NCBI RefSeq assembly: GCF_030068505.1
Contig: NZ_JAQOSO010000117.1
Coordinates: forward strand, 35,367 to 99,366
Reading direction: 5' to 3'
Source: Roseofilum capinflatum BLCC-M114
Lineage (GTDB): Bacteria > Cyanobacteriota > Cyanobacteriia > Cyanobacteriales > Desertifilaceae
DNA: 64,000 nucleotides
Shown here: positions 9,363-15,493 of the stretch, one piece after another
Numbering within the stretch: position 1 is the first letter of the stretch
How the letters are laid out: each line of letters opens with the position of its first letter
Position numbers and translations under genes: made by a program
Notes under the pieces: model-generated
The model's database searches: none
What the model was told of the DNA's origin: nothing
Seen by the model: the letters and a program-made list of their open reading frames with translations, nothing else

Positions 9363-9959
9363 TTATTGGTTAACGGCGGTTCGCCCCTGTTTGCCGAGGC
9401 GAATGAGGACAAAATAGCTGAGGTAAGCTACATAGATCACTAATCCCAGGATACCAATAAAGCCTAAGAAGCGTTCGCTGGTGGCATTGTGGAATAATTG
9501 TTTATAAGCCCAAGGCGCTTCTAACCACAGTCGGCAAAAGTCATTTTGGATTAAGTCTTTCGTGGGCAGAAAAGCACATTGTAGAGAGGGCAATTGGGCG
9601 ATCGCCCCAACTCCCATAAACACCGTCACTGCCCAGCGCCAAGCCGTAAATGCCAGTTTCAGGGCGCGAGAGGAGGGCATGTCCTCGATTTCCTCATTCA
9701 AGTCGATCCAAAACCAGAGGGAGATGGGAATCAAAATCCGGGCAGATAGGGAGCTGACAAAGCCAATGGGCGCTCCGCCAATCATCAAATAGAGGGAGAT
9801 CATCAGCAGACTTGCCACCCGCCAATAAATAATCATTAAGCGGATCAGGGGAGTAGACTGTTTAACCAGTGACCAAATCAACAGCACCAAGGGAATACCT
9901 ACTGCCACCAACACAGCTAACCGATAGTCCATCCAAATGAGCGATCGCATCCAATCCAT
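9363..9959 (-). CDS. DUF3177-like integral membrane protein
   Basis: 198 aa with about five hydrophobic segments (near 15-32, 43-62, 72-84, 104-125 and 165-187). The start, MDWMRSLIWMDYRLAVLV, matches what I recall of the cyanobacterial DUF3177 family; no function is established. It is first in a likely two-gene unit with the 96-aa gene downstream. No signal peptide or catalytic motif is visible. Confidence 0.75.
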   Translation of the reverse strand: MDWMRSLIWMDYRLAVLVAVGIPLVLLIWSLVKQSTPLIRLMIIYWRVASLLMISLYLMIGGAPIGFVSSLSARILIPISLWFWIDLNEEIEDMPSSRALKLAFTAWRWAVTVFMGVGAIAQLPSLQCAFLPTKDLIQNDFCRLWLEAPWAYKQLFHNATSERFLGFIGILGLVIYVAYLSYFVLIRLGKQGRTAVNQ

Positions 9960-10229
9960 TCCCGCTTTGCCTCAATCTCCGAGCAGCAACCTCTAACAAT
10001 ACCAGAAAAAGCCATTAATGGGTAATGGGCATTGGTCACAAGTTAAGGTTGTACGTGAGGGAGAGGCAAAAGGCAAAAGGCAAAAGGCAAGAGGGGGGAG
10101 AGGCAAGAGTCCATTTTCCCTTAACCTGCCCCTTACTATGACTTGAGATAGGCATTATGATTTGAAAGGCACAACTGCTAGATGAGAGCAACTCTGCGCG
10201 AGTTTTGGCATCAGAGACGCTTATAACTG
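9960..10229. other. Intergenic region between the DUF3177 gene and parA
   Basis: No gene is supported here. It holds a heptamer array of GGCAAAA units (about 10064-10092), a GGTAATGGGC fragment of the other heptamer type (10021), and the upstream part of the parA promoter region. A TTATAACT near 10220 could be a -10 box. A 69-codon frame on the minus strand crosses the repeat and is not credible as a gene. Confidence 0.6.
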
Positions 10230-10262
10230 TACATTTTCTGGACATTTCCTGGACATTTTTTC
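10230..10262. promoter_or_regulatory. Three 11-bp direct repeats upstream of parA
   Basis: Units TACATTTTCTG, GACATTTCCTG and GACATTTTTTC follow one another without gaps. They end 23 bases before the parA ATG. The 11-bp step places each unit on nearly the same face of the helix, as in operators or iterons. It could be an autoregulatory or partition site for the ParA protein; this is inference. Confidence 0.55.
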
Positions 10263-10285
10263 ACCAAACTGACTGGATCTTACCT

Positions 10286-11218
10286 ATGGGACATATCATT
10301 TCAACTGTCAATATGAAAGGAGGGGTTGGCAAAACGACCCTCACGGTTAATCTAGCGGCGTGTCTTGCCAAATACCACGACAAGCGAGTTTTGATTGTCG
10401 ATTTAGATACTCAAATTAGCGCCACCCTCAGTATGATGTCGCCCGCCGATTTTGCCAAACTAAGGCGAGATCAACGCACCTTAAGACAACTGGTTAAAAA
10501 AGCGATCAATCCAGCCGCAAAAGCTGCTTTTCCCATCCAAGATATTATCATTCCCTACGCTTGTAATGTTCCCAAACTTCATTTACTGCCTGGGGATATT
10601 GATATGTATGATGAATTTTCAGTTTCAGAAATGATCTATGAAAAAGCAGTTTATCGAGAACAAGTTTCCTTTGAAACCGTATGGAATCGCTTTGAGAGAA
10701 TCTTAATTGATGGCATCTTACAACCGATCATCAACGAATATGACTACATCATTTTAGATTGTGCCCCTGGCTATAATCTCTTAACTCGCAGTGCCCTGAC
10801 TGCCAGCCATTTTTACTTACTCCCTGCTCGTCCTGAACCCCTTTCTCTCATCGGAATTCAGCTTTTAGAGCGTCGTTTAGTCAAACTGCGAGAAGTGCAT
10901 CAAGATGAAAACCCTTTAGATATTGAAATGCTGGGCATTATCTTCACCATGGCAGGTGGGTTTATTGGACGTTATTATCGTCAAGTGATGAACCGGGTAC
11001 GCACGGATTACAGCGAGGCAAAATTGTTTAGAACTCGTATTCCTTCTGATGTGAATGTGTCTAAATCTGTGGATAGTTATTTACCTGTTGTTATCGCCCA
11101 TCCCCATAGCCGTGGATCAAAAGCCTTTCAAAAATTGACGGAGGAATTGCTGGATAAACTCCAAACTACCATTTCCCGGAAACATCAACAAGCTTCGGTA
11201 CAAATGTCGGATTTATAG
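10286..11218 (+). CDS. ParA-family ATPase
   Basis: 310 aa from ATG at 10286 (MGHIISTVNMKGGVGKTTL); the frame opens 27 codons earlier, but that stretch contains the phased repeats. The deviant Walker A motif KGGVGKTT has the signature lysine, Walker A' is VLIVDLDTQ, and Walker B is YIILDCAPG. ParA/MinD ATPases bind DNA as ATP dimers and position plasmids, chromosome origins or protein cargo such as carboxysomes. No parB-like or McdB-like gene is adjacent, so the cargo is unknown. It belongs to a ParA type common on cyanobacterial chromosomes. It marks the left edge of a repeat-rich accessory region. Confidence 0.88.
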   Translation: MGHIISTVNMKGGVGKTTLTVNLAACLAKYHDKRVLIVDLDTQISATLSMMSPADFAKLRRDQRTLRQLVKKAINPAAKAAFPIQDIIIPYACNVPKLHLLPGDIDMYDEFSVSEMIYEKAVYREQVSFETVWNRFERILIDGILQPIINEYDYIILDCAPGYNLLTRSALTASHFYLLPARPEPLSLIGIQLLERRLVKLREVHQDENPLDIEMLGIIFTMAGGFIGRYYRQVMNRVRTDYSEAKLFRTRIPSDVNVSKSVDSYLPVVIAHPHSRGSKAFQKLTEELLDKLQTTISRKHQQASVQMSDL

Positions 11219-11315
11219 TTTGGGTAATGGGTAATGGGTTCTCTTAAAAGTCGCCATTTACAGCGCTTTACGATGTAACGGAGTATCGTCTTATTCAGAT
11301 CAGTCAATTTGTAAT

Positions 11316-11448
11316 ATCAAGTCCGGTTATTCATGTCCGCGAAGCGGAAACACCATAATTAAAAGTCTAGGGAGCGAGACGCTCCCACTCCAGTAATATC
11401 AAGGGATTTCAGGAGTGCGGGCATCTTGCCCGCTTGTCTTTTCCCATT
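11316..11448. repeat. Truncated copy of the ATCAAGTCCG dispersed element
   Basis: It begins ATCAAGTCCGGTTA like the copy at 8910. It keeps the GGGAGCGAGACGCTCCC inverted pair and the GCGGGCATCTTGCCCGC hairpin followed by TTGTCTTTTCCCAT. The right terminal repeat is missing. The deleted insertion sequence begins 40 bases further on. The rest of 11219-11488 shows only a short GGGTAAT heptamer stretch. Confidence 0.75.
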
Positions 11449-11488
11449 TACGAAGAAGCAAACCTTTCTTATCTTACAGGAGATCCCT

Positions 11489-12047
11489 CTCTTCTGTCAC
11501 TCTCCGAGTTCAATGAATAGCAAATCTGCCAATTATCCGGAAGGATAAAAGGATTGAAATTTATTAACACCGTTAATCAATTTATTAAATCCTCGTAATA
11601 AATAAGAACTCATGATCATCTTTTTTTCCTTTTTTTGATCTCCAGTCTCATCAATAATCACGATGATTTCTTCTCCCCTTAAGGCTTCTAGGGTTTTTCT
11701 TAATCTCCGAGTTCTTAATTCCTTGACAGACCAGGGGGAATTGGCTATAAAATGGTGTAAGGATTGAGGAGAGTTGATGCCAACCACTTTAGCTATTTCC
11801 GGAAAGGACTTTCTGGGGATAGGAGAAATAATTCCTAAATGTAAGTATTTAAAATATTCATAACTTCTCACATCACTAAACATCTCTTGATAAGAGTCAC
11901 AATATTGATCGACAACTGAAACCGTGGTTTCTGGCGATCGCGGCAAATGTTTTAAGATCTGTAACTCTACATCCATTGCTCTATCTCGCTTTTAGCTATT
12001 GATACTCTATTTTATTCTATCTTCATTGTCGGAGAGTGACAGAAGAG
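11489..12047. mobile_element. Internally deleted insertion sequence with 19-bp perfect terminal inverted repeats
   Basis: The left end 11489-11507 (CTCTTCTGTCACTCTCCGA) and right end 12029-12047 are exact reverse complements, and weaker similarity continues inward for about 15 bases. The 559-bp span encloses a shortened transposase frame. It is much shorter than a full IS of this type (over 1 kb), so it is non-autonomous. I could not identify target-site duplications by eye. Confidence 0.8.
11533..11976 (-). pseudogene. Transposase remnant (IS701-like N-terminus, truncated)
   Basis: 147 codons. The first 118 or so resemble the N-terminal part of IS701-type DDE transposases, including the block EEIIVIIDETGDQKK that carries the first catalytic aspartate. 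After that the frame leaves the family sequence and ends in an unrelated-looking tail. The remaining catalytic residues are absent, so it cannot transpose by itself. It lies wholly inside the 559-bp element defined by the 19-bp terminal repeats. The IS701 assignment is from memory of the family pattern. Confidence 0.72.
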
Positions 12048-12107
12048 GTGGACATGAGTGGCGAGAGAGAAAATTGATTACCTTCTACGATGGGCGAAGC
12101 CTCGCCA

Positions 12108-12185
12108 GAGGCGATCGCTCTGCAACACACAAACTTCCGTATATCCCAACGCATGATTCAGAAATTGCTAGAAAATAGAGGATAA
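12108..12185 (+). pseudogene. Relic of the 3' end of a DUF3368 PIN-domain toxin gene
   Basis: This stretch aligns with bases 15158-15238, the last 27 codons of the intact PIN gene, from GAGGCGATCGCTC through TTCCGTATATCCCAA to AATAGAGGATAA. The similarity runs on into the shared AGTTGTAGGG sequence after the stop codon. The upstream part of the toxin is missing. It is a decayed or recombined duplicate about 3 kb from the intact gene. Confidence 0.8.
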
Positions 12186-12196
12186 GTTGTAGGGCA

Positions 12197-12236
12197 GGGC
12201 AAATCATCAATTCTCTGGCTGTAAAAAAGCCCACCC
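12197..12236. repeat. 40-bp direct repeat, left copy
   Basis: It is identical to 13086-13125. It contains GGGCAAATCATCAATTCTCT and the half-palindrome AAAGCCCACCC. The two copies flank the two-gene cassette 12370-13018. A shorter related piece is at about 14428-14450. Confidence 0.9.
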
Positions 12237-12270
12237 GACGACCTGAGATCCAGTAGGGGCAATCGCCGCA

Positions 12271-12339
12271 AATTGTAAAGAATCATTACAATATCCGCAA
12301 TTTTGCATAAAATCGCCCCGAAAAAACTGACTAACTTAT
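12271..12339. repeat. 69-bp direct repeat, left copy
   Basis: It is identical over 69 bases to 13189-13257. It starts AATTGTAAAGAATCATTACA and includes GCAATTTTGCATAAAATCG. A diverged version of the same block lies at 62437-62490, upstream of the DUF4114 gene, so it may derive from a promoter region. Between 12048 and 12369 I see only this, the 40-bp repeat and the PIN relic. Confidence 0.9.
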
Positions 12340-12369
12340 AGGTAGGGTGGGCAGGAGTATAAGCTTGAT

Positions 12370-12696
12370 ATGATTACTATTTATAAAGCAACTCAAAAAG
12401 GAAAAGGACAATATTTTGTAGAAAAAGGCTTTCAGCCTGCTGATTTTCCTTACTCTCCACCCTATGCTGATGGTAAATGCTACTTTGCCGCGCCCAATAG
12501 CCGGAGTTTAGCAGAGGAATATCATCAGTATTACCAAGATGGTATTCTGGAAGTTACAATGGATCTAGAAACCTATCGTCAATATTTTCAACCCTTAGAA
12601 CGGCCTTATCAAGGTGGAGAACAACTAGAATTACCAATTCCCCACCATTTATTTCCGATTTTAAACCAATATCCTAGAGTTCTAAAAATGAGGTAA
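12370..12696 (+). CDS. Unknown small protein, possible ADP-ribosyltransferase-like fold
   Basis: 108 aa. It starts MITIYKATQKGKGQYFVEKG and contains KCYFAAPNSRSLAEEYHQYY and ILEVTMDLETYRQYF. That order (YxAT near the start, a central YFA segment followed by an A-E-Y helix, then an EV strand) resembles small ART-like toxins, but this is only pattern resemblance. The S1-domain gene starts 5 bases after its stop codon, giving a two-gene unit between direct repeats. The start codon lies at the end of a GTAGGGTGGGCAGGAG repeat half-copy, so its promoter may come from the repeat. Confidence 0.55.
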   Translation: MITIYKATQKGKGQYFVEKGFQPADFPYSPPYADGKCYFAAPNSRSLAEEYHQYYQDGILEVTMDLETYRQYFQPLERPYQGGEQLELPIPHHLFPILNQYPRVLKMR

Positions 12697-12700
12697 TGTA

Positions 12701-13018
12701 ATGACTAACTTTTGGAATCAAGTTAAGTCAAAGTATCCATTAGGAGAACTGATTCATGGTAAAGTAGAGCATCATTCTCCATTTGGGATTTTTGTGACTC
12801 TCGATGATGAGATGGTGCGAGGTCTGGTTCAGATTACCGATTTTGTAGATACTGGAGAAATGACTCCAGAAATGTATCCTGATATTGGTTCTCCTATTGG
12901 TGCTGTAGTCATAGGTTATACTGAAGATGACCGGAATCAAGTCTGGCTGAGTGTCAAACCGAGTGTTTTACAAAAAGCCTTGGTTCATCTTAAAATTCCG
13001 GCGATTAGAGAAAGATGA
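12701..13018 (+). CDS. S1 RNA-binding domain protein
   Basis: 105 aa. An S1/OB-fold domain covers about residues 12-90: YPLGELIHGKVEHHSPFGIF, then VRGLVQITDF and NQVWLSVKP. Single S1-domain proteins bind RNA or ribosomal components. It starts 5 bases after the previous gene and is surely co-transcribed with it. A role as the partner (antitoxin or cofactor) of that protein is possible but not shown by the sequence. Confidence 0.72.
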   Translation: MTNFWNQVKSKYPLGELIHGKVEHHSPFGIFVTLDDEMVRGLVQITDFVDTGEMTPEMYPDIGSPIGAVVIGYTEDDRNQVWLSVKPSVLQKALVHLKIPAIRER

Positions 13019-13085
13019 TTATTCAGTGCGATCATGGTGTTGTAGGGTGGGCAAGCTGATAAAACTCTGTTTCGCTTCGCGATCG

Positions 13086-13125
13086 GGGCAAATCATCAAT
13101 TCTCTGGCTGTAAAAAAGCCCACCC
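13086..13125. repeat. 40-bp direct repeat, right copy
   Basis: It is identical to 12197-12236, 889 bases away. Immediately after it the right side carries an extra stretch that includes AGAAACCCGGTTTCT (13152-13166), a palindromic repeat, which the left copy lacks. Confidence 0.9.
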
Positions 13126-13188
13126 TAGCCCTCTGACGGAGGTATTGGGTTAGAAACCCGGTTTCTGAGTTACGGGGCGATCGCCGCC

Positions 13189-13257
13189 AATTGTAAAGAA
13201 TCATTACAATATCCGCAATTTTGCATAAAATCGCCCCGAAAAAACTGACTAACTTAT
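13189..13257. repeat. 69-bp direct repeat, right copy
   Basis: It is identical to 12271-12339, 918 bases away. Together with the 40-bp pair it encloses the two-gene cassette. Recombination between the copies would delete the cassette cleanly. The whole gap 13019-13365 is made of repeats with no credible gene. Confidence 0.9.
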
Positions 13258-13301
13258 TTGGTCGAAGATTTTGAGTGGAAGCTAGTGGAAGCTAGTCGTA
13301 G

Positions 13302-13358
13302 GGTGGGCAGGAGCATAAGCCATATGATTCAAATTCTACGACAAATATCCTGCCCACC
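13302..13358. repeat. 57-bp palindromic element (GGTGGGCAGGA ends)
   Basis: The ends GGTGGGCAGGA and TCCTGCCCACC are perfect inverted repeats, with GCATAAGC and ATTCAAATTCTAC inside. A second full copy is at 15326-15382 and a left half-copy at 12342-12375. It is a REP/MITE-like element that could act as a terminator hairpin for the winged-helix gene, which ends at 13366. Confidence 0.8.
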
Positions 13359-13365
13359 TTATTCC

Positions 13366-13764
13366 CTATACACTCTCTGAGCCAGAATCATTAGATTCGA
13401 GTTCTTTTTCTTTGATGCGCTTCAGGCTTTGATCTACCTTTTGCCGTTCTTTTTCAATCTCCTCACTACTCGGTTCAGGTGGTTTCCACTGCTCTCTTGG
13501 GGCAAGCGTATAAGTATAAGTTTTACCTTTTTGGTTTTCAGTTGATTTTTCAATCATTCCTTGCTTTTCTAGATATCTGAGGGCGTATTGTGTCTTTCGG
13601 ACGCTCATTTTACAAATTTCAGCAATCTTCTTCACAGTGGAATAGCATGTGCCTCGCCGAGCAATATGAGCGTAAATACGGAATTCATAAGGTTTTAATC
13701 CGTATAAATCCAAGTCCGCATGGACAAATATGATTGAATTTGATGATTTAGTTGTGGTGTTCAT
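13366..13764 (-). CDS. Winged-helix DNA-binding protein (probable autoregulator)
   Basis: 132 aa. Residues about 20-105 form a winged helix: GLKPYEFRIYAHIARRG, then CYSTVKKIAEICKMSVRKTQ (recognition helix region) and ALRYLEKQGMIEKS (wing). The C-terminus is charged and probably coiled. The pattern resembles small replication/partition-type or phage-type HTH proteins. The ATG lies 10 bases from one arm of a 21-bp inverted repeat carrying a TGCAT-N3-ATGCA dyad, and two more dyads follow, so autoregulation is likely. Its TACAAT -10 candidate would give a 5' leader of under 10 bases. Confidence 0.78.
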   Translation of the reverse strand: MNTTTKSSNSIIFVHADLDLYGLKPYEFRIYAHIARRGTCYSTVKKIAEICKMSVRKTQYALRYLEKQGMIEKSTENQKGKTYTYTLAPREQWKPPEPSSEEIEKERQKVDQSLKRIKEKELESNDSGSESV

Positions 13765-13773
13765 GATTAGGAA

Positions 13774-13883
13774 TGCATTGTATGCACCAAAAGTTTACTA
13801 TTCATACTCACTGCATGATATGCATACATTAAGTGTAATGTATTATCTTTTTTCTAGTTGTAACTTTTGGTGCATACAATGCG
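13774..13883. promoter_or_regulatory. Operator array with mirror-image divergent promoters
   Basis: Three 13-bp dyads of form TGCAT-N3-ATGCA are present: TGCATTGTATGCA (13774-13786), TGCATGATATGCA (13812-13824) and TGCATACAATGCG (13871-13883). The outer two lie in perfect 21-bp inverted arms (13775-13795 and 13862-13882). Each arm holds an outward-facing TGCATACAAT, an extended -10-like box. A further hairpin, ATACATTA/TAATGTAT, is at 13824-13843. It is best read as the control region of the winged-helix gene on the left and of a transcript on the right. Confidence 0.65.
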
Positions 13884-13922
13884 GACTTGCCAAAAAGCCG
13901 TGCATCCCCTTAAGATAGAAAA

Positions 13923-13954
13923 AAGAAGCAGACTGCGCCAACAGCCTGCTTCTT
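13923..13954 (+). terminator. Hairpin in the leader of the 128-aa gene (possible terminator or attenuator)
   Basis: A 9-bp perfect stem, AAGAAGCAG / CTGCTTCTT, encloses a 14-base loop. A plus-strand transcript from the right-hand promoter (start near 13887) would meet it after about 40 bases. It has no long T-run, so termination is uncertain; the segment could instead be a short structured RNA. Confidence 0.4.
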
Positions 13955-13996
13955 CTGAAAACTTTGATCTTCGGCAGATCGCCGAATTAATTCATT

Positions 13997-14383
13997 ATGC
14001 TCAATTATAACGGATCTGGTCAGCCAGATCAAACCCCCAATATTGAACTTTTGGTCAACCTTCTGGAAACTATCGCACAAGTTACCCATGAACCCCTTAA
14101 AGCGGAATTTGTGGAGTCACTGGTACAGTCGATTGTTACTCCAAAAGAGAGGTTCTCTCAAAAGGGTCATGTGGTAGAACAAGAGAGTTTCTCTCAAAAG
14201 CGTCATGCAGTAGAACAGCGTGGAATCCAGCTTACTCCTGATTTAGTGAAGTTGATCAGTCGTACATCAGAAAACCAGTTGCAAAAAGCCCTGGCTATCT
14301 ATGATACTTACGGCTCTCCAGTTTATTCTCCTTCAGGGCTATTCTTTACGCTACTGAAGAATGAATCTTCTGCAAGTGCCTAA
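13997..14383 (+). CDS. Unknown protein in accessory region
   Basis: 128 aa. I recognise no family. The N-terminal 50 residues are helical (NIELLVNLLETIAQVTHEPL). Residues about 52-75 hold an imperfect tandem duplication, RFSQKGHVVEQ then SFSQKRHAVEQ, which is also visible in the DNA. The C-terminal part (LTPDLVKLISRTSENQLQKA) is helical again. It has no membrane segment or catalytic motif. It is downstream of the operator array and divergent from the winged-helix gene, so it may be controlled by it. Confidence 0.55.
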   Translation: MLNYNGSGQPDQTPNIELLVNLLETIAQVTHEPLKAEFVESLVQSIVTPKERFSQKGHVVEQESFSQKRHAVEQRGIQLTPDLVKLISRTSENQLQKALAIYDTYGSPVYSPSGLFFTLLKNESSASA

Positions 14384-14511
14384 ATAAGCTGTGATTTAAT
14401 ACACTGCTGAGTTATAGGGTGGGCAGGCCGGGCAAATCATCAATTCTCTAGCTGTAGCTTGCCCCCCCTACTATAGCTAATACAATAACCCCTAGATTCT
14501 AAGGATCTGAA

Positions 14512-14784
14512 ATGGTGCAAATTACGCTTGACCTTCCTGATGAACTCATTGACCATTTCAACCCAAACCATTTGGCTCGCGAGATTTTGGAAGCTTTAGT
14601 TGTACAAGCTTATCAGTCCGAAAAAATTACCAGTGCAGAAGTCGGTCGGATTTTAGGTTTACCTTCTCGTTGGGATGTTGATGCTTTTTTGAAGGAGCAT
14701 AAGGCTGATTTGCATTATGACGAGGCAGATTTGCAGCAGGATCGGGAAACTCTTCGCCAGCTCCGTTATGATCGTCGTTTCTGA
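14512..14784 (+). CDS. UPF0175 family antitoxin
   Basis: 90 aa starting MVQITLDLPDELIDHFNP, with the UPF0175 helix-turn-helix region (ARREILE-like start AREILEALVVQAYQSEKI, then SAEVGRILGLPSRWDVDAFL). UPF0175 proteins are small DNA-binding antitoxins usually found upstream of DUF3368 PIN toxins. That is the case here: the PIN gene overlaps its end by 17 bases. AAGGA lies 6 bases upstream of the ATG. The antitoxin is expected to bind the toxin and repress the operon promoter. Confidence 0.85.
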   Translation: MVQITLDLPDELIDHFNPNHLAREILEALVVQAYQSEKITSAEVGRILGLPSRWDVDAFLKEHKADLHYDEADLQQDRETLRQLRYDRRF

Positions 14785-15238
14785 TACTTCGCCGATCCAC
14801 TATTTACTGCTGATTGGCCAGATTGACCTCCTCCCTAGCTTATTTGAGCAAATTATCATTCCTGATGTGGTTCAGGATGAAATGCAGGATTCTTCCGCAC
14901 CAGAAGTTGTACGTCAATGGAGTGCCAATCCTCCTTCCTGGCTTACTATTGAAGTCGTTTGCAGACTTGATGAAACCCTTAATTCTCTCGATCGCGGTGA
15001 ACAAGCTGCGATTAGTATAGCCCAAGCCTTACCAGCAGACCTACTGATTATCGATGAACGCTTGGGGAGACGCATAGCGAGCGATCGCTCAATTCCTGTT
15101 ATCGGCACTCTGGGAATCTTGGATGAGGCTGCACATCAAGGTTTAGTCGAGCTTTCAGAGGCGATCGCTCTATTGCAACAGACGAATTTCCGTATATCCC
15201 AAAGCATCATTCAGACCTTGCTAAAAAATAGAGGATAA
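14768..15238 (+). CDS. DUF3368 PIN-domain toxin (ribonuclease)
   Basis: 156 aa from the ATG at 14768, which overlaps the antitoxin gene by 17 bases. PIN-domain acidic residues are visible: D in VVSDTSPIHYL, D/E in LDRGEQAAISIA, and D in LLIIDERLGRR. The protein should be a metal-dependent ribonuclease held inactive by the upstream UPF0175 protein. It looks intact and of normal length. A relic matching its last 27 codons is found at 12108-12185. Confidence 0.86.
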   Translation: MIVVSDTSPIHYLLLIGQIDLLPSLFEQIIIPDVVQDEMQDSSAPEVVRQWSANPPSWLTIEVVCRLDETLNSLDRGEQAAISIAQALPADLLIIDERLGRRIASDRSIPVIGTLGILDEAAHQGLVELSEAIALLQQTNFRISQSIIQTLLKNRG

Positions 15239-15325
15239 GTTGTAGGGTAGGCAAGCCTATCGGGACAAATCATCTTAATCATTAAATTGTTCAATAGCAA
15301 CAGCGATCGCCGAACTAGAGGGTAA

Positions 15326-15382
15326 GGTGGGCAGGAGCATAAGCGATATCATTCAAATTCTACAACTGTCCTCCTGCCCACC
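15326..15382. repeat. 57-bp palindromic element, second copy
   Basis: It has the same GGTGGGCAGGA / TCCTGCCCACC ends and the same inner sequence (GCATAAGCGATATCATTC) as 13302-13358. It lies downstream of the toxin-antitoxin operon and could serve as its terminator. Confidence 0.8.
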
Positions 15383-15396
15383 CTAGGATGATTGGC

Positions 15397-15492
15397 TCGA
15401 TCCCCCTTTCATGTCCGCTTGCGGAAAATTCCCCTTTTCAAGGGGGGCTTTCTTGATTTCCCCCCTTTTTAAGGGGGGTTAGGGGGGATCGA
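15397..15492. repeat. 96-bp inverted-repeat element abutting chlH
   Basis: The outer ends TCGATCCCCC (15397-15406) and GGGGGATCGA (15483-15492) are inverted repeats. Inside are CCCTTTTCAAGGGG and the strong hairpin CCCCCC-TTTTTAA-GGGGGG (15460-15478). It ends 1 base from the chlH stop codon, so it probably folds in the chlH mRNA 3' end and may act as terminator or stabiliser. Confidence 0.75.
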
Positions 15493-15493
15493 A

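Noticed and set aside
10286..11218. The possibility that this ParA gene and its surroundings are an integrated plasmid replicon
   Set aside because: No replication initiator, ParB or origin-like iteron set is visible, and this ParA type is common on chromosomes; only the short repeats hint at it.
13019..13204. Short frames on both strands in the repeat gap
   Set aside because: They are formed by dispersed repeats, with no conserved sequence and no start signals.
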